Assembly (NCBI GenBank): GCA_029247265.1
Contig: JAQWLN010000251.1
Location: 1 to 40,951 of the forward strand
Reading direction: 5' to 3'
Source: Fuerstiella sp.
Lineage (GTDB): Bacteria > Planctomycetota > Planctomycetia > Planctomycetales > Planctomycetaceae
DNA length: 40,951 nt
A program made the position numbers and the translations under genes. The notes under the pieces are model-generated. The model was not told the DNA's origin, made no database searches, and worked only from the letters and a program-made list of their open reading frames with translations. This document shows, one piece after another, positions 7,640-17,490 of the stretch; the stretch's first letter is position 1; every line of letters begins with the position of its first letter.

Positions 7640-10258
7640 CTATCGCGCCGGCTTTACCACGGATAACTTTCGTCGATAGATTCGCTTTCCATGCGCGATG
7701 TACAGAGTACTGTGGTCGCTGCCAGCCAGCATGCAGGTTGTCAAAGGCTGGTCATTGTCCACTTTGGGCAGGACTCCGCATGGGCGGCCGGTGGGGTCGA
7801 AAACCTGGACGCCCAGATCGCTGGTCACGTAATAGCGTCCGCGTTTGTCCACGGCCATGCCGTCGCCACGGGAGGTCGATACGTACGGTGGTGGATTGTG
7901 GAATTCGAATTCACCTTTCGAGTCGATGCGCAGTCGCATCGGCAACGTGGGCATCTTCGCATCCAGAACAGCACCGGCGTTGACTCGGAATGTCCACGTG
8001 TGAGTTCCGCCGTAGTCCGACACGGCCAGCGTGCCGCCGTCGTTAGACAGAGCGATGCCATTCGGTTTGTTGATACCAGTGTCGACGGGGGATACGTCTC
8101 CGTTATTCGGGTTGATCCGAGTCACCAGATTCGCGCCGGTCTCGGTGATCAGAATGAAGCCGTCACTGGTGACGGCCAGATCGTTGGGCTTGACTCCTTC
8201 GGCCACCGTCTTCACTTCGCCATTGCTGACATTGATTGAGATCAGTCGATTCTTTGATCCCTGGCACGCGTACAGCAATGTCCCGTCAGGACTGAACTCA
8301 AGACCGCTGACGGATTCTTCAGCGATCTTTTCCTGCGTGCCATCATCTGCATTGATACGAATAACAGCCGGCGCCTTCATATCGCAGAAGTATAGATTTC
8401 CGTCTTTGTCCGCACACAACGCATCCGCAAATCCAAGGTCGTCCGCGACCGGTTCCCAGGACTCGCTTGGTATTAACAGATTCAGCAGCGTCAGGTCACC
8501 ACCGAGATCGCCGCTGGTATCGAGCACCGGTGTGTGAGTTTCTTTTCGCCACAACCACTTCATGGCGTCCGGGAATCGAGAACTGCCGAAGTTATCATTG
8601 TGGGCATATCCTACGGCCCAGACGAATTGCGTATCGTAGCCCATGTATTTCAGAGCAGACGCCATCCGCTGATTGGCCCATGGCCAACTGCCGAACGCGT
8701 TATCCACGTCGCCGCTGGTGTCTGCCATGTACACACGAATGGGCTTGGGTTCTGACTTGCGAATCAGTGACGGATAGACGTCGCCGCCTCGCAGATTGGT
8801 GAAGCTGCCCACGTTCGAGTAGACCCTGCGGAAAAAGCCGGTCCGTTCCCACGCCGCGGTGAATGCGCAGATGGCTCCTGAACTGGAACCACCGATGGCA
8901 TGCATCTGAGGATCGTCTGAGATCGTGTAGCGCTGGCGGACTTCCGGAATAATTTCTTCCAGCAGGAAGCGGGTGTAGCGGTCTCCCAGGCTGTCGTATT
9001 CAAAACTTCGATTGGAATGCCTGCCATTCCTGCGAGGCTTTGACTTGTCGTGTCCGGGATTCAGGAACACCGCGATTGTGGGCGGCATGTCTCCTCGAGC
9101 AATCAGGTTGTCGAACACCGTGGGAATGCGCCAGTGGCCTTTCACATTGCCCATTCGCTGGCCGTCCTGAAAAATCATTAGCGCGGCGGGCTGCGTTTCC
9201 TGATATTGAGCGGGCACATAAATCGACCAGTCGCGAGTTGTGCCGGAGAAGATGGACGATTCCCACGGTTCCATTTGTTCGACCTTGCCCTGCGGCACGC
9301 CATCCTGAACAACGGCATCGGGATGCGGCTCCCACTTTGGGTTTGAATTGACGATGGAAATATTGGTCGACTTGGCGTTGTCGTCCCACAACCACTTCAA
9401 TGCCTCTGGCAATGCTTCGCCGGCCCATTTGCCACTGTGACCACCATCTGTCATCTGCAGCCGGTACTCGTAACCGGCGAACTGCAGAGCTGCTGCCAGA
9501 TCCTGATTCCCCAGAGGCCAGTTGCCATGCAGGTTGTTCAGATCGTTGCGACCATCCTGCAGGTATACCTTGATTGCCTTCGGTTTGTCCTTTGTCTTTC
9601 GAATCAGCCCCGGATAAGCCCAGCCGCCGCGAATGTTGGTGAAGCTTCCGATATGGCTGAGCACCTTGCCGAACTGGTCAGGTCTTTCCCAGGCCACGGT
9701 GAAGGCACAGATGCCACTGGAAGAAATGCCGCAGACAGCTCGATCTGCCGGGTTGGTTGATACGTTTAACTGCTTCAACGCGACGGGCAGGAATTCGTCG
9801 ATCAGAAAATTCGCGTATCGGTCACCCAGCGAATCGTATTCGAACGAGCGATTGCTGCGTCCCTGCGCTCCCGGGACTGTCGCGGCAATTGTCCCCGGAT
9901 TGACGAACACGGCGATAGTGACAGGCATCGTCTTCTGGTGAATCAGATTGTCGAACACCACGGGAACTCGAAATGCTCCCTTCGGATTCGCATAACCGCG
10001 TCCATCCATGAAGACCATCAGTGAGGCCGGTTTATCGGCCTTGTATTGAGCCGGCACGTACACGCTGTAGTCGCGTTGAGTTCCCGGAAACACCTGACTG
10101 TCACTGAACTGTCCCGACGTCACTGTCCCCTGAGGCACCCTGGACTGAACGGCCCGGTCAGGCTGTTCCTGCGCGCCAGCAGAAACGTGAATAACCAGAG
10201 CCAGCGGCAGGAGGATCCGAAGTGTCCACAGGCCAGTTCGATAGTTTCGCGGTGTCAT
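7640..10258 (-). CDS. Secreted tandem esterase fused to SMP-30/gluconolactonase propeller
   Basis: Exported enzyme of about 872 aa with three modules. After a signal peptide (LWTLRILLPLALVIHVSAGA) come two homologous esterase-D/enterochelin-esterase-like domains, at about 40-296 and 320-576. A six-bladed SMP-30/gluconolactonase-like propeller fills about 595-870. The esterases share YVPAQY, VFDNLI, NRSFEYDSLGDRY and KWLW, showing a tandem duplication. The second has a proper GSSSG nucleophile elbow (Ser about 459) and His about 553. The first has ISSSG, with the leading Gly replaced, but keeps Ser about 180, an Asp in QDGRNDL and His in DGGHSG. ATG 10258 is preferred to GTG 10270 because it gives a standard signal peptide. 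Substrates are probably acylated sugars or lactones, by inference only. Confidence 0.9.
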   Translation of the reverse strand: MTPRNYRTGLWTLRILLPLALVIHVSAGAQEQPDRAVQSRVPQGTVTSGQFSDSQVFPGTQRDYSVYVPAQYKADKPASLMVFMDGRGYANPKGAFRVPVVFDNLIHQKTMPVTIAVFVNPGTIAATVPGAQGRSNRSFEYDSLGDRYANFLIDEFLPVALKQLNVSTNPADRAVCGISSSGICAFTVAWERPDQFGKVLSHIGSFTNIRGGWAYPGLIRKTKDKPKAIKVYLQDGRNDLNNLHGNWPLGNQDLAAALQFAGYEYRLQMTDGGHSGKWAGEALPEALKWLWDDNAKSTNISIVNSNPKWEPHPDAVVQDGVPQGKVEQMEPWESSIFSGTTRDWSIYVPAQYQETQPAALMIFQDGQRMGNVKGHWRIPTVFDNLIARGDMPPTIAVFLNPGHDKSKPRRNGRHSNRSFEYDSLGDRYTRFLLEEIIPEVRQRYTISDDPQMHAIGGSSSGAICAFTAAWERTGFFRRVYSNVGSFTNLRGGDVYPSLIRKSEPKPIRVYMADTSGDVDNAFGSWPWANQRMASALKYMGYDTQFVWAVGYAHNDNFGSSRFPDAMKWLWRKETHTPVLDTSGDLGGDLTLLNLLIPSESWEPVADDLGFADALCADKDGNLYFCDMKAPAVIRINADDGTQEKIAEESVSGLEFSPDGTLLYACQGSKNRLISINVSNGEVKTVAEGVKPNDLAVTSDGFILITETGANLVTRINPNNGDVSPVDTGINKPNGIALSNDGGTLAVSDYGGTHTWTFRVNAGAVLDAKMPTLPMRLRIDSKGEFEFHNPPPYVSTSRGDGMAVDKRGRYYVTSDLGVQVFDPTGRPCGVLPKVDNDQPLTTCMLAGSDHSTLYIAHGKRIYRRKLSVVKPAR

Positions 10259-10270
10259 TGAAAATCTCAC

Positions 10271-10617
10271 TTTGTCAGTTCGGTATTTGGTGTATGCGTC
10301 ATGGGAAAAGTTCGAGCAACTGCATGCTCAGGTATTCGAGCCGTCCCGCATCAGGGTTGCCTATGTAATGTCATCGCGTCATCGTGCTGTTCGTTTCATC
10401 CGGAAACGACTGCGATCAAATTCTGTACGGTACTGGCTGGCATGGCTTTGATACAAACGTCCTGATCTCTTTTTGCTGCTGTATTGTGTCACTGATTTCA
10501 TGCACCGCCGCGGGGTTCGTTACACATTGTCCGGACGACTGGCCTTATGACCTGCGCCCCAGCTGTCCGGTCGTGTACGATCCTGCCCGACTGCACACGA
10601 ACGTATCCAGCGTGGAG
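10271..10617. other. Intergenic region between sulfatase stop and esterase start
   Basis: Both flanking genes read leftward, so this stretch should hold the 3' end of the sulfatase transcript and the promoter of the esterase fusion. I see two loosely similar TGTCCGGnCG elements (10528-10537 and 10564-10573) and no gene or clear terminator. Confidence 0.35.
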
Positions 10618-12159
10618 TCATTGTCTCCCGTCGCTGCTTACATATTTCTTAAGCAATACATGCATCTGCTTCACCTTCTCCGGATGGCTACGAGACACGT
10701 CGGTTGTCTCTTCAATGTCACGATCCAGGTCGTGCAGTGCGAATGACACCGGAAATGCGTCATCCATAATCTGTGCGATGGTTTTCGGTCCGTTCACGGT
10801 GAGTTTGAACGCACCCCTGCGAATTGCAAATGTACCATTGCTGTGTTTGTGCACGATTGCTTCGTGAAACGACTCGGGGTTCGCTTCGCCCGTCAGTGCT
10901 TTAAAGAAACTGCGGCCGTCTTCGGCGGTTTCGTCGTTCAAACTGAGGTCCAGCATCTCTGCCAGAGTCGGGATCACATCGTTGAATACGATTGTCGTCG
11001 AGCATCTTGTTCCCGATTTGAGTTTCCCGGGCCATCGGACGAAAAACGGTACTCGGTGGCCGCCCTCCAGCAGTCCCGCCTTCCACCCATGGAAAGGCCC
11101 GTTGGAATCGTGGCCGTATATGCCGGTGTCGCCTCTGACCCACCTGGACGGATAGCCTCTGGTGCGATCGACCGGGCCGTTGTCGCTGGTGAAAATGACG
11201 ATCGTGTTTTCTTCAATTCCGAGTTCGGAGATCTTGCGCAGAAGTCTGCCAACGTGGTCGTCAAGTTCGACAACGAAGTCTCCGTATGCTCCGGCGCGAC
11301 TCGATCTGACGAATTTCCGATGAGGAACGATCGGATTGTGCGGAGTTGTCATGGCGTAGTACAGAAAGAACGGCTGTTGAGGACGGGTGCGGGTTGCGTT
11401 CTCGACGAATTCACACGCCTTGTCTGAAAGGGTCGGGACGAGCCGATCCATCGTATAGCCGGCAGCAATGATGTTGTCGTCGCGGCCGTACCATTCGCCA
11501 TGTTTTTCCTGCGCTGCCTGCGAGGAACGGGTGGGGATGACCGTGGCCTTGTTATTCATAATAAAGGTGCAGGGGTTCATTTCGGCCGACCCGGCCGTGC
11601 CGAACGAGTAATCGAATCCATAGTCCGCCGGTCCTCTCAGCACGGGGGAGCCGAAGTCAATATTGCGGAAATCCTGATAGTTGGGATGGACGCGGATTAC
11701 GGAGCGAGCGGCTTCATCATAAAGTTTCCAGTCGATACCCTGGTGCCATTTGCCAACCAATCCGGTGTCGTATCCTGCCCCCTGAAGCACATCTGCGATT
11801 GTCATGCGTCCAGTCTCGATCAGAGTGCCAGCAAGATTGGCCAGGTTGCCCCCTGACCCCAGCCGCGTACGCCACATATATCGACCGGTCAGTAGACCGT
11901 ATCGAGACGGTACGCAGTAGGATCCTGCGGAGTGGGCGTCGGTGAATGTTACGCTTTCTTCAGCCAGCCGGTTCAGATTAGGCGTGGGGATTCTGCTATC
12001 GACATTAAGCGCACCGACATCGCCGTACCCCATGTCATCGGCAAGGATGATCACGATGTTGGGCCGTTGCGTTTCACTTGTCGCCGCCAGAGCGATTTTC
12101 TGAGACGTGACTGATGCCAGAGCCAACCAGCCGGCCAGAGTGATTAGCGTCGTTCTCAT
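10618..12159 (-). CDS. Secreted type I sulfatase
   Basis: Hydrolyses sulfate esters, in planctomycetes typically on sulfated algal polysaccharides, after export. The protein is 513 aa with a signal peptide ending near IALAA. Metal-site residues appear in ILADDMGYGD (37-47). The maturation motif is YCVPSRYGLLTGR, with Cys82 as the residue converted to formylglycine. Further active-site motifs are GKWHQG, TTPHNP and FTSDNGP, and the family segment GWKAGLLEGGHRVPFFVRWPG is split here by nothing unusual. The start ATG 12159 is supported by AGGAG seven bases upstream. It is the last gene after the DUF1549/1553 and DUF1501 genes on the same strand, 130 nt behind the latter, so it probably shares their transcript. 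It needs a formylglycine-generating enzyme, which is not in this window. Confidence 0.95.
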   Translation of the reverse strand: MRTTLITLAGWLALASVTSQKIALAATSETQRPNIVIILADDMGYGDVGALNVDSRIPTPNLNRLAEESVTFTDAHSAGSYCVPSRYGLLTGRYMWRTRLGSGGNLANLAGTLIETGRMTIADVLQGAGYDTGLVGKWHQGIDWKLYDEAARSVIRVHPNYQDFRNIDFGSPVLRGPADYGFDYSFGTAGSAEMNPCTFIMNNKATVIPTRSSQAAQEKHGEWYGRDDNIIAAGYTMDRLVPTLSDKACEFVENATRTRPQQPFFLYYAMTTPHNPIVPHRKFVRSSRAGAYGDFVVELDDHVGRLLRKISELGIEENTIVIFTSDNGPVDRTRGYPSRWVRGDTGIYGHDSNGPFHGWKAGLLEGGHRVPFFVRWPGKLKSGTRCSTTIVFNDVIPTLAEMLDLSLNDETAEDGRSFFKALTGEANPESFHEAIVHKHSNGTFAIRRGAFKLTVNGPKTIAQIMDDAFPVSFALHDLDRDIEETTDVSRSHPEKVKQMHVLLKKYVSSDGRQ

Positions 12160-12289
12160 GGTGCTCTCCTGCGAAGGCAGTGTTCCCGGACTTCATCACG
12201 ACGTTGAGGGACTGTCGGTGACGTCTGACTTACACGTGCAAATCCGTACGGCCGAATTCGTCACTGCTCTGAAGAGGACAGCTTTATCG

Positions 12290-13744
12290 TTACGCGATCA
12301 GTTCGTCAACCACGTGCCCGTGGACGTCTGTGAAGCGGAAGTCGCGGCCGGCGTAATGGTAGGTGAATTTTTCGTGATCGAAGCCTAGCAGTTTCAGAAC
12401 AGTGGCGTGCAGATCGTGGACGTGGACTTTGTTTTCAACGGCCTTGAAACCGAATTCGTCTGTTGCTCCGTGAACATAACCGCCGCGGACTCCGCCGCCG
12501 GCCAGCCACATCGTGAAGCCCCAATGATTGTGGTCACGACCGTTGATCTTGCCCGCGTTGGAACCCTTCTTTGGTAATTCCACAACCGGAGTACGACCAA
12601 ATTCACCGCCCCAGATCACCAGCGTGTCTTCCAGCATGCCTCGCTGCTTCAGATCCTTCAGCAGAGCACCAATGGCTTGATCGCACTCTTTGGCAAGACG
12701 ACGGTGGTTCACCTCGATGTCATCGTGGTTGTCCCATGGCTGGCCGGCACCGTGCCACAGCTGCACAAAGCGAACGCCTCGTTCTATCAGGCGGCGGGCA
12801 ATCAGGATCTGCCGTGCCTGAACTCCTTCTCCATACATATCGCGGATATGTTTGGGTTCACGAGTCACATCGAATGCATCTGCCGCTTCCGTCTGCATGC
12901 GGAAGGCGAGTTCGAACGACTGAATTCGGGACTCCAGCTGAGCATCTCCGGTCCGTTCTGAAAGGTGCTTCGCATTCAGCTGTCTCAACAGGTCCAGCTG
13001 CAGAGACTGCTGCTGCGGCATGACTCGGTCGTTGCGAATGTTCGCGATCAGTTTTTCGATTTGAGTGTGTTTTGTATCAACATAAGTTCCCTGATACACA
13101 CCTGGCAGAAATCCCGACTGCCAGTTCTGAGACTCCTGAATCGGATAACCGCCAGGGCACATGGAAACGAATGCCGGCAGGTTTTGATTTTCCGTGCCCA
13201 GACCGTAGGTCAGCCACGAACCAAAACTTGGACGTACCAGACGAGCTTCGCCACAGTTCATCAGTAACAGAGACGGTTCGTGATTGGGCACGTCGGCGTG
13301 CATTGAACGAATGACGGCGATTTCGTCGATGCTTTCCGCGACGTTCGGAAACAGTTCGCTGACTTCGGTACCACTTTCTCCGTGTTTGCGAAAACGAAAC
13401 GGCGACGGAAAGGCAGCTCCGGTGGGGCGTTCGGTCTTAAGATTGCCCCCGGGAATCAGCTTGCCGCCGTGCTTCAGCAACGCTGGTTTCGGATCAAAAG
13501 TATCCACATGCGAAGGCCCGCCGTTCATGAACAGGTGAATGACCCGTTTGGCCTTTGCCGGAAAATGGGCCACCTTCGGCAACAGCGGATTTGTACTGCG
13601 AGCAGCTGCCGCCTGCGCGGCGTCTGACTTCAGCATGGCGCCCAGCGCAAGCCCGCCAAAGCCCATGCCACAGCGCGTCAGCATGTCACGTCGGTCGACG
13701 GCCGCAGGTGAGTGATTTCGGTTTTGTGCAGCAGCGTTCTGCAT
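12290..13744 (-). CDS. DUF1501 protein (Tat-exported)
   Basis: Exported DUF1501 protein, 484 aa from ATG 13744, which has AGGAAA upstream. A longer frame from 13792 would overlap the stop of the preceding gene. The Tat-like N-terminus contains VDRRDMLTRCGMGFGGLALGAML. Family motifs are MNGGPSHVDTFDPKP, IRSMHADVPNHEPS, WDNHDDIEVNH, GGEFGRTP and GRDHNHWGFTMWLAGGGVRGG. This is the common planctomycete subtype that sits directly after a DUF1549/DUF1553 gene, as it does here (45-nt gap). Conserved Asp and His residues resemble those of alkaline-phosphatase-superfamily hydrolases, but the substrate is unknown. Confidence 0.92.
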   Translation of the reverse strand: MQNAAAQNRNHSPAAVDRRDMLTRCGMGFGGLALGAMLKSDAAQAAAARSTNPLLPKVAHFPAKAKRVIHLFMNGGPSHVDTFDPKPALLKHGGKLIPGGNLKTERPTGAAFPSPFRFRKHGESGTEVSELFPNVAESIDEIAVIRSMHADVPNHEPSLLLMNCGEARLVRPSFGSWLTYGLGTENQNLPAFVSMCPGGYPIQESQNWQSGFLPGVYQGTYVDTKHTQIEKLIANIRNDRVMPQQQSLQLDLLRQLNAKHLSERTGDAQLESRIQSFELAFRMQTEAADAFDVTREPKHIRDMYGEGVQARQILIARRLIERGVRFVQLWHGAGQPWDNHDDIEVNHRRLAKECDQAIGALLKDLKQRGMLEDTLVIWGGEFGRTPVVELPKKGSNAGKINGRDHNHWGFTMWLAGGGVRGGYVHGATDEFGFKAVENKVHVHDLHATVLKLLGFDHEKFTYHYAGRDFRFTDVHGHVVDELIA

Positions 13745-13788
13745 GGAGGTGTTTCCTGATGTTATTTCGCGAACCTGATGATCCGCGG

Positions 13789-16497
13789 TCAATCGACAAA
13801 CATGAATTCATTGGCCAGCATCAGTGTCTGAGCAAGCTGTGCGACAGCACCAAGCCGAGACGTCGCAGCTTCTGATGAAAACTCGGCACTTGAATCCCAT
13901 GTCCGGACCGGACGCCCGTCGACTGACTGTTCGATTCTGATTTTCCATGTGAAACTGTCGTGGCTTTCATTGGCGCCGCAATCCGCGACAAAGTCGACCG
14001 AATCACCGGCCTTAACCGCCACACTTTTTGCGGACAATGAGCCGCTGCTGTTGTGAACGTGGGTTGTTGCCAGAGATCGATCCTGAAACAGAAGATGTCC
14101 GTGGACTCCGTCCCCCTGGTCTGTGGAATGTTTAAGAATACTGTGGATTTTTATCGAACAGTCACGGTCCGCGATCCAGCGTCTTACCGGGCAGTGCCGC
14201 AGGTCGTGACCGGTATGACCGCCATCACGATTCAGGCTGCACCAGCCGAGTTTTTCGTCGGGTAGTTTGTCGCTGCCCCCCCATCGGTTTTCATGAAAGG
14301 TCGGCAACGGTTCATAGCGCGCAAGTTTTGTTCTGTCGTTGCGAAGCTCGCCCCAGCCGTAGTGCCAGCCCACGCCGTCGTTGGCCGTGGGAATCAATTC
14401 TGTCGTGGTTGTCAAGAACGACGTTGCTGCAGTGACTTCCTTGCCGGTCGGTTCACGCTGCAGGATTCTGATAAACAGATCGCGAATCGTTTCGTCAGGC
14501 TGGCGGGTATTGTCCTGTGTCAGTTGTGCAGCGACCGAGTCTGCCTGTTCCATCACGAACGGATTGTTCAGCTGAAACAGTGCCTGCTGAGGGACAGTGG
14601 TCTCGAAGCGTTTTGCTGCGTGATTGTCAGGACTTGCAAAGTCAAAAGTGCGAAACGTACCCGGCAGATTCTGGCGATCAATCCGAGCGTAGACGGCTCG
14701 GCGTTTTGTGAATGGCCTTGTTGTGATGTCGACTGACGCTCCGCCCACAGTCTGATCCAGATTTCCGGAGACCGTCAGCAGCGCGTCACGAAAAGCTTCG
14801 AAGTTCAGCCGGCGTCTGGACATGCGCGCCAGCAGCCGGTTTTCCGGGTCCGCATCTGCAACATCCGGTCTGGGCGCGCTGCTTTGTCGCCATGTTTGTG
14901 ATGTCAGAATGTGCCGAATAACAGATTTTCGAGACCAGTTGTGATTGATCAGGAACTTGGCCAGATGATCCAGCAGTTCGGGGTGTGACGGTGGTGGTGT
15001 GCGTACTCCGAAATCGCTGGGTGAGTCGACCAGTCCATTGCCAAACAGTCGCAGCCAGATGCGGTTGACGGCAACTCGCGCTGTGAGCGGGTTCTCCGGA
15101 CTGGCGATCTTTTTTGCGAGTTCCAGTCGACCACTGCCATCTGTAAACGGTTCGGGTTCACCCTTCGACAACGCGGTCAGGAAATGCCGGGGCACCCGAT
15201 CGCCACGATTCCCTGCACTGCCTCGGATAAAGATAACCGGTTCGCGAGGTTTGGCATGGTCCACCAGTCGCAGCGACGAAGGAGCATTTCCTGGTTCATG
15301 CGAGGAATCAAAAACTCCGTACAGACTGTAGTAGTCGGCCGTCGGAATCGGGTCGAATTTGTGGTCGTGGCAGCGAGCACACGTGACTGTCAATCCCATC
15401 GTGCCTCGTGAGACCACATCGATGCGATCATCAATAATGTCGTGCCTGTTGTTCAGGAATCGTCTGCCCAGTGTCAAGAACCCCATCGCCGCCAGTTGTT
15501 GTGGGTCCTCGTTCTCCGGCATGCGATCACCCGCCAGTTGCCGAATCAGAAATTCATCGTATGGCATGTCCGAGTTCAGCGACTTAATCACCCATTCTCG
15601 AAATCGCCATGCTTCTTTGTATTCCCGATTTTCCGTAAAGACATATCCCTTTGTGTCCGCGTAACGAGACACATCCAGCCAGTAGCGAGCCCAGCGTTCT
15701 CCGAACTGTGGTGTGGCCAGCAAACGGTCTGCGTATGCATCGAGCCACGTGTTCAGCTGTGTGGGATCGCTGAGGGCCGCGGCTTCCTGAAGATCCTTTG
15801 CGCTGGGGGGCAGACCGGTGATTGAAATCGAAAGTCGTCGCACCAAAGTTCTACCGTCAGCCTGAGGTGATGGACTGGTTTCCGCTTCCTGAAGGCGTCG
15901 ACGGACAAAAGCGTCAACCGGATGTGTTGACGAACCGGTCTCAGAAGGCGGCTCTGGATTCGCAATCGGCTGAAACGCCCAGTGTTTTTTCCACGCATCG
16001 GGATTGATGGCCTTCGCTTTTCCGAAGTCCATCGTCTCCGGCCAGTATGCTCCGTCGCGAATCCATTTTCGGACCGCTTGGATTTCAGGTGGTGCAAGCT
16101 TCGCCTTCGGAGGCATCTGCACGTCGTCTTCAGAATACAGGACGACCTGTAACAGCCGACTTTCGTCGACCTGCTCGGGATCCACAAGGGCCGCCACTTC
16201 GTCCGTACCGGTTAATACCTGATCGCGCGAATCCAGTCTGATATCGCCTTCCTGCTTGTCAGATCCATGGCATCCGACGCATTTTTCGACCAGCAACGGG
16301 CGAATCTGACGTTCAAAAAACACTTCTCGTTCATCAGCGTGTGTGGCGGCAATCGGGAAAATCGTCAGGGCGACGGTGAGCAGTCGGAAGGTCACCGCGC
16401 ATCGGTGCCGTGCAAAGACGCATTTGTCGGCTCGCTGAATTGATGACGAACAGTGCCGCCGTGTGGACACGGCAGTCTGAATTTTGGAGAAAGGCAT
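13789..16497 (-). CDS. PSCyt1/DUF1549/DUF1553 cytochrome-like protein
   Basis: Large exported protein of 902 aa. After a hydrophobic segment at about 37-53 comes a planctomycete cytochrome C domain with the haem motif CVGCH (73-77) and the distal-type QMPPK (128-132). DUF1549 follows (about 190-400), with a second CxxCH, CARCHDHKFDP (373-383). DUF1553 covers about 455-715, with RVAVNRIWLRLFG and RRRLNFEAFRDALL. Between this core and the usual C-terminus (LAQTLMLANEFMFVD) sits a region of about 160 residues with GWGELRND, PDEKLGWCSLN and AGDSVDFVADC. It looks like an added beta-rich binding domain. It is the first gene of an apparent operon with DUF1501 and a sulfatase. An electron-transfer role is suggested by the haem motifs but unproven. 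The long N-terminus makes the exact start uncertain. Confidence 0.92.
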   Translation of the reverse strand: MPFSKIQTAVSTRRHCSSSIQRADKCVFARHRCAVTFRLLTVALTIFPIAATHADEREVFFERQIRPLLVEKCVGCHGSDKQEGDIRLDSRDQVLTGTDEVAALVDPEQVDESRLLQVVLYSEDDVQMPPKAKLAPPEIQAVRKWIRDGAYWPETMDFGKAKAINPDAWKKHWAFQPIANPEPPSETGSSTHPVDAFVRRRLQEAETSPSPQADGRTLVRRLSISITGLPPSAKDLQEAAALSDPTQLNTWLDAYADRLLATPQFGERWARYWLDVSRYADTKGYVFTENREYKEAWRFREWVIKSLNSDMPYDEFLIRQLAGDRMPENEDPQQLAAMGFLTLGRRFLNNRHDIIDDRIDVVSRGTMGLTVTCARCHDHKFDPIPTADYYSLYGVFDSSHEPGNAPSSLRLVDHAKPREPVIFIRGSAGNRGDRVPRHFLTALSKGEPEPFTDGSGRLELAKKIASPENPLTARVAVNRIWLRLFGNGLVDSPSDFGVRTPPPSHPELLDHLAKFLINHNWSRKSVIRHILTSQTWRQSSAPRPDVADADPENRLLARMSRRRLNFEAFRDALLTVSGNLDQTVGGASVDITTRPFTKRRAVYARIDRQNLPGTFRTFDFASPDNHAAKRFETTVPQQALFQLNNPFVMEQADSVAAQLTQDNTRQPDETIRDLFIRILQREPTGKEVTAATSFLTTTTELIPTANDGVGWHYGWGELRNDRTKLARYEPLPTFHENRWGGSDKLPDEKLGWCSLNRDGGHTGHDLRHCPVRRWIADRDCSIKIHSILKHSTDQGDGVHGHLLFQDRSLATTHVHNSSGSLSAKSVAVKAGDSVDFVADCGANESHDSFTWKIRIEQSVDGRPVRTWDSSAEFSSEAATSRLGAVAQLAQTLMLANEFMFVD

Positions 16498-16786
16498 GGC
16501 GGAGTGATGACGCAGAGGCGGGAGGGAGATGCGAGTGGGGGGATGGTTGTCTCGCGGTTACATGATAGCTGTCCGCACAGACCACGTCGACGAAAAGTCA
16601 GTTCCCTCGTCGACACGCCCCCTGTATCTGTTGTCGATTCCAACGTCTGAGACAGTCAGAGCAGTTGGTGGGCAGTGCCATAGGAGTGTAATACGGCTGT
16701 GATTGTCGACGGTCGAAGCGTTTCGCTCCACATCGGGGCCACCTTCTGGCAGAATAGAAGGCTTCTACTCCCCACTCTGAAATGGT

Positions 16787-16802
16787 CAGTCTCATGAGAC
16801 TG
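16787..16802. promoter_or_regulatory. 16-bp perfect palindrome
   Basis: CAGTCTCATGAGACTG is fully self-complementary and overlaps the start codon of the truncated plus-strand gene. It could be an operator or a translational hairpin, or chance. Just upstream (16755-16767) lies TAGAAGGCTTCTA, with 6-bp arms around one base. Confidence 0.3.
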
Positions 16803-17015
16803 AAAATGTACCGATCGCACGCACTGATCGTCTGTTGTGTCCTGTTCTGTGCCCCGAATCTATTTGCCTGGGACGGACAGACTCGTCCTTCCGCTAACGA
16901 CGAAGATCTGAAGTCGTGGCTGCAGAACATGTCCTGGCACCACCGATACACCAGTGAAGAGATGCAGCAGGTGACCTGCCCCATACTGTCCGTTCCCGGT
17001 GGGCGGTTCGACTGA
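16797..17015 (+). pseudogene. 5' fragment of a secreted-protein gene
   Basis: From ATG 16797 the product has a clean signal peptide (SHALIVCCVLFCAPNLFA) and a mature start WDGQTRPSANDEDLKSW. A helical stretch follows, including MSWHHRYTSEEMQQVT. At about 16978 the protein-like signal stops and the frame closes within 13 codons, at 17015. On the opposite strand, the BatD-like gene loses its signal at exactly the same place. I therefore read this as the front of a larger gene that was cut when two chromosomal segments were joined. I do not recognise the family. Confidence 0.5.
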
Positions 17016-17490
17016 AACTGAAGTTTCGGGGTCGAGCCTTCCATTGGTTCGGGGTCGGACGTAAACGTCTTCTTGCCGGAAAACTGAACGCGGAATGAGG
17101 GGATTTCGATTGGCCCGGACCGCTGCGTGTAGAGATTCAGTTCGTGCCGCTGGGTAAACCATGTGTCCTCGTCCACAGTTTCGCTGCCCACAACCGGACT
17201 GCCCGTCCTGATGATTGCGGTGCGCGGCAGTTCGGGAAGATCAAATGAGGCTGTGCCGCTGAATGGGCCGGGCGAATACAGTGTGATGATCAACGACACT
17301 GGCTCGCCCGTCCACGCTGTTTCCTTGTTGATTGTTGCGTGAACAGGATCGGCCGCAAGAGTGGAACACGGAACGAACAGAAGCACGCAAAGAACGTGAA
17401 GTAAAAATGCGGCTAAGCGAACTGGAAAACCTGAGTTTCTTTCCGGCTGTCTTCTATGCGTTCTTCGCGACCTTCTGTTGAAACTGATGT

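Noticed and set aside
16598..16980. C-terminal half of the BatD-like open frame
   Set aside because: It reads through the reverse of another gene; Cys/Arg-rich sequence with no similarity to BatD domains.
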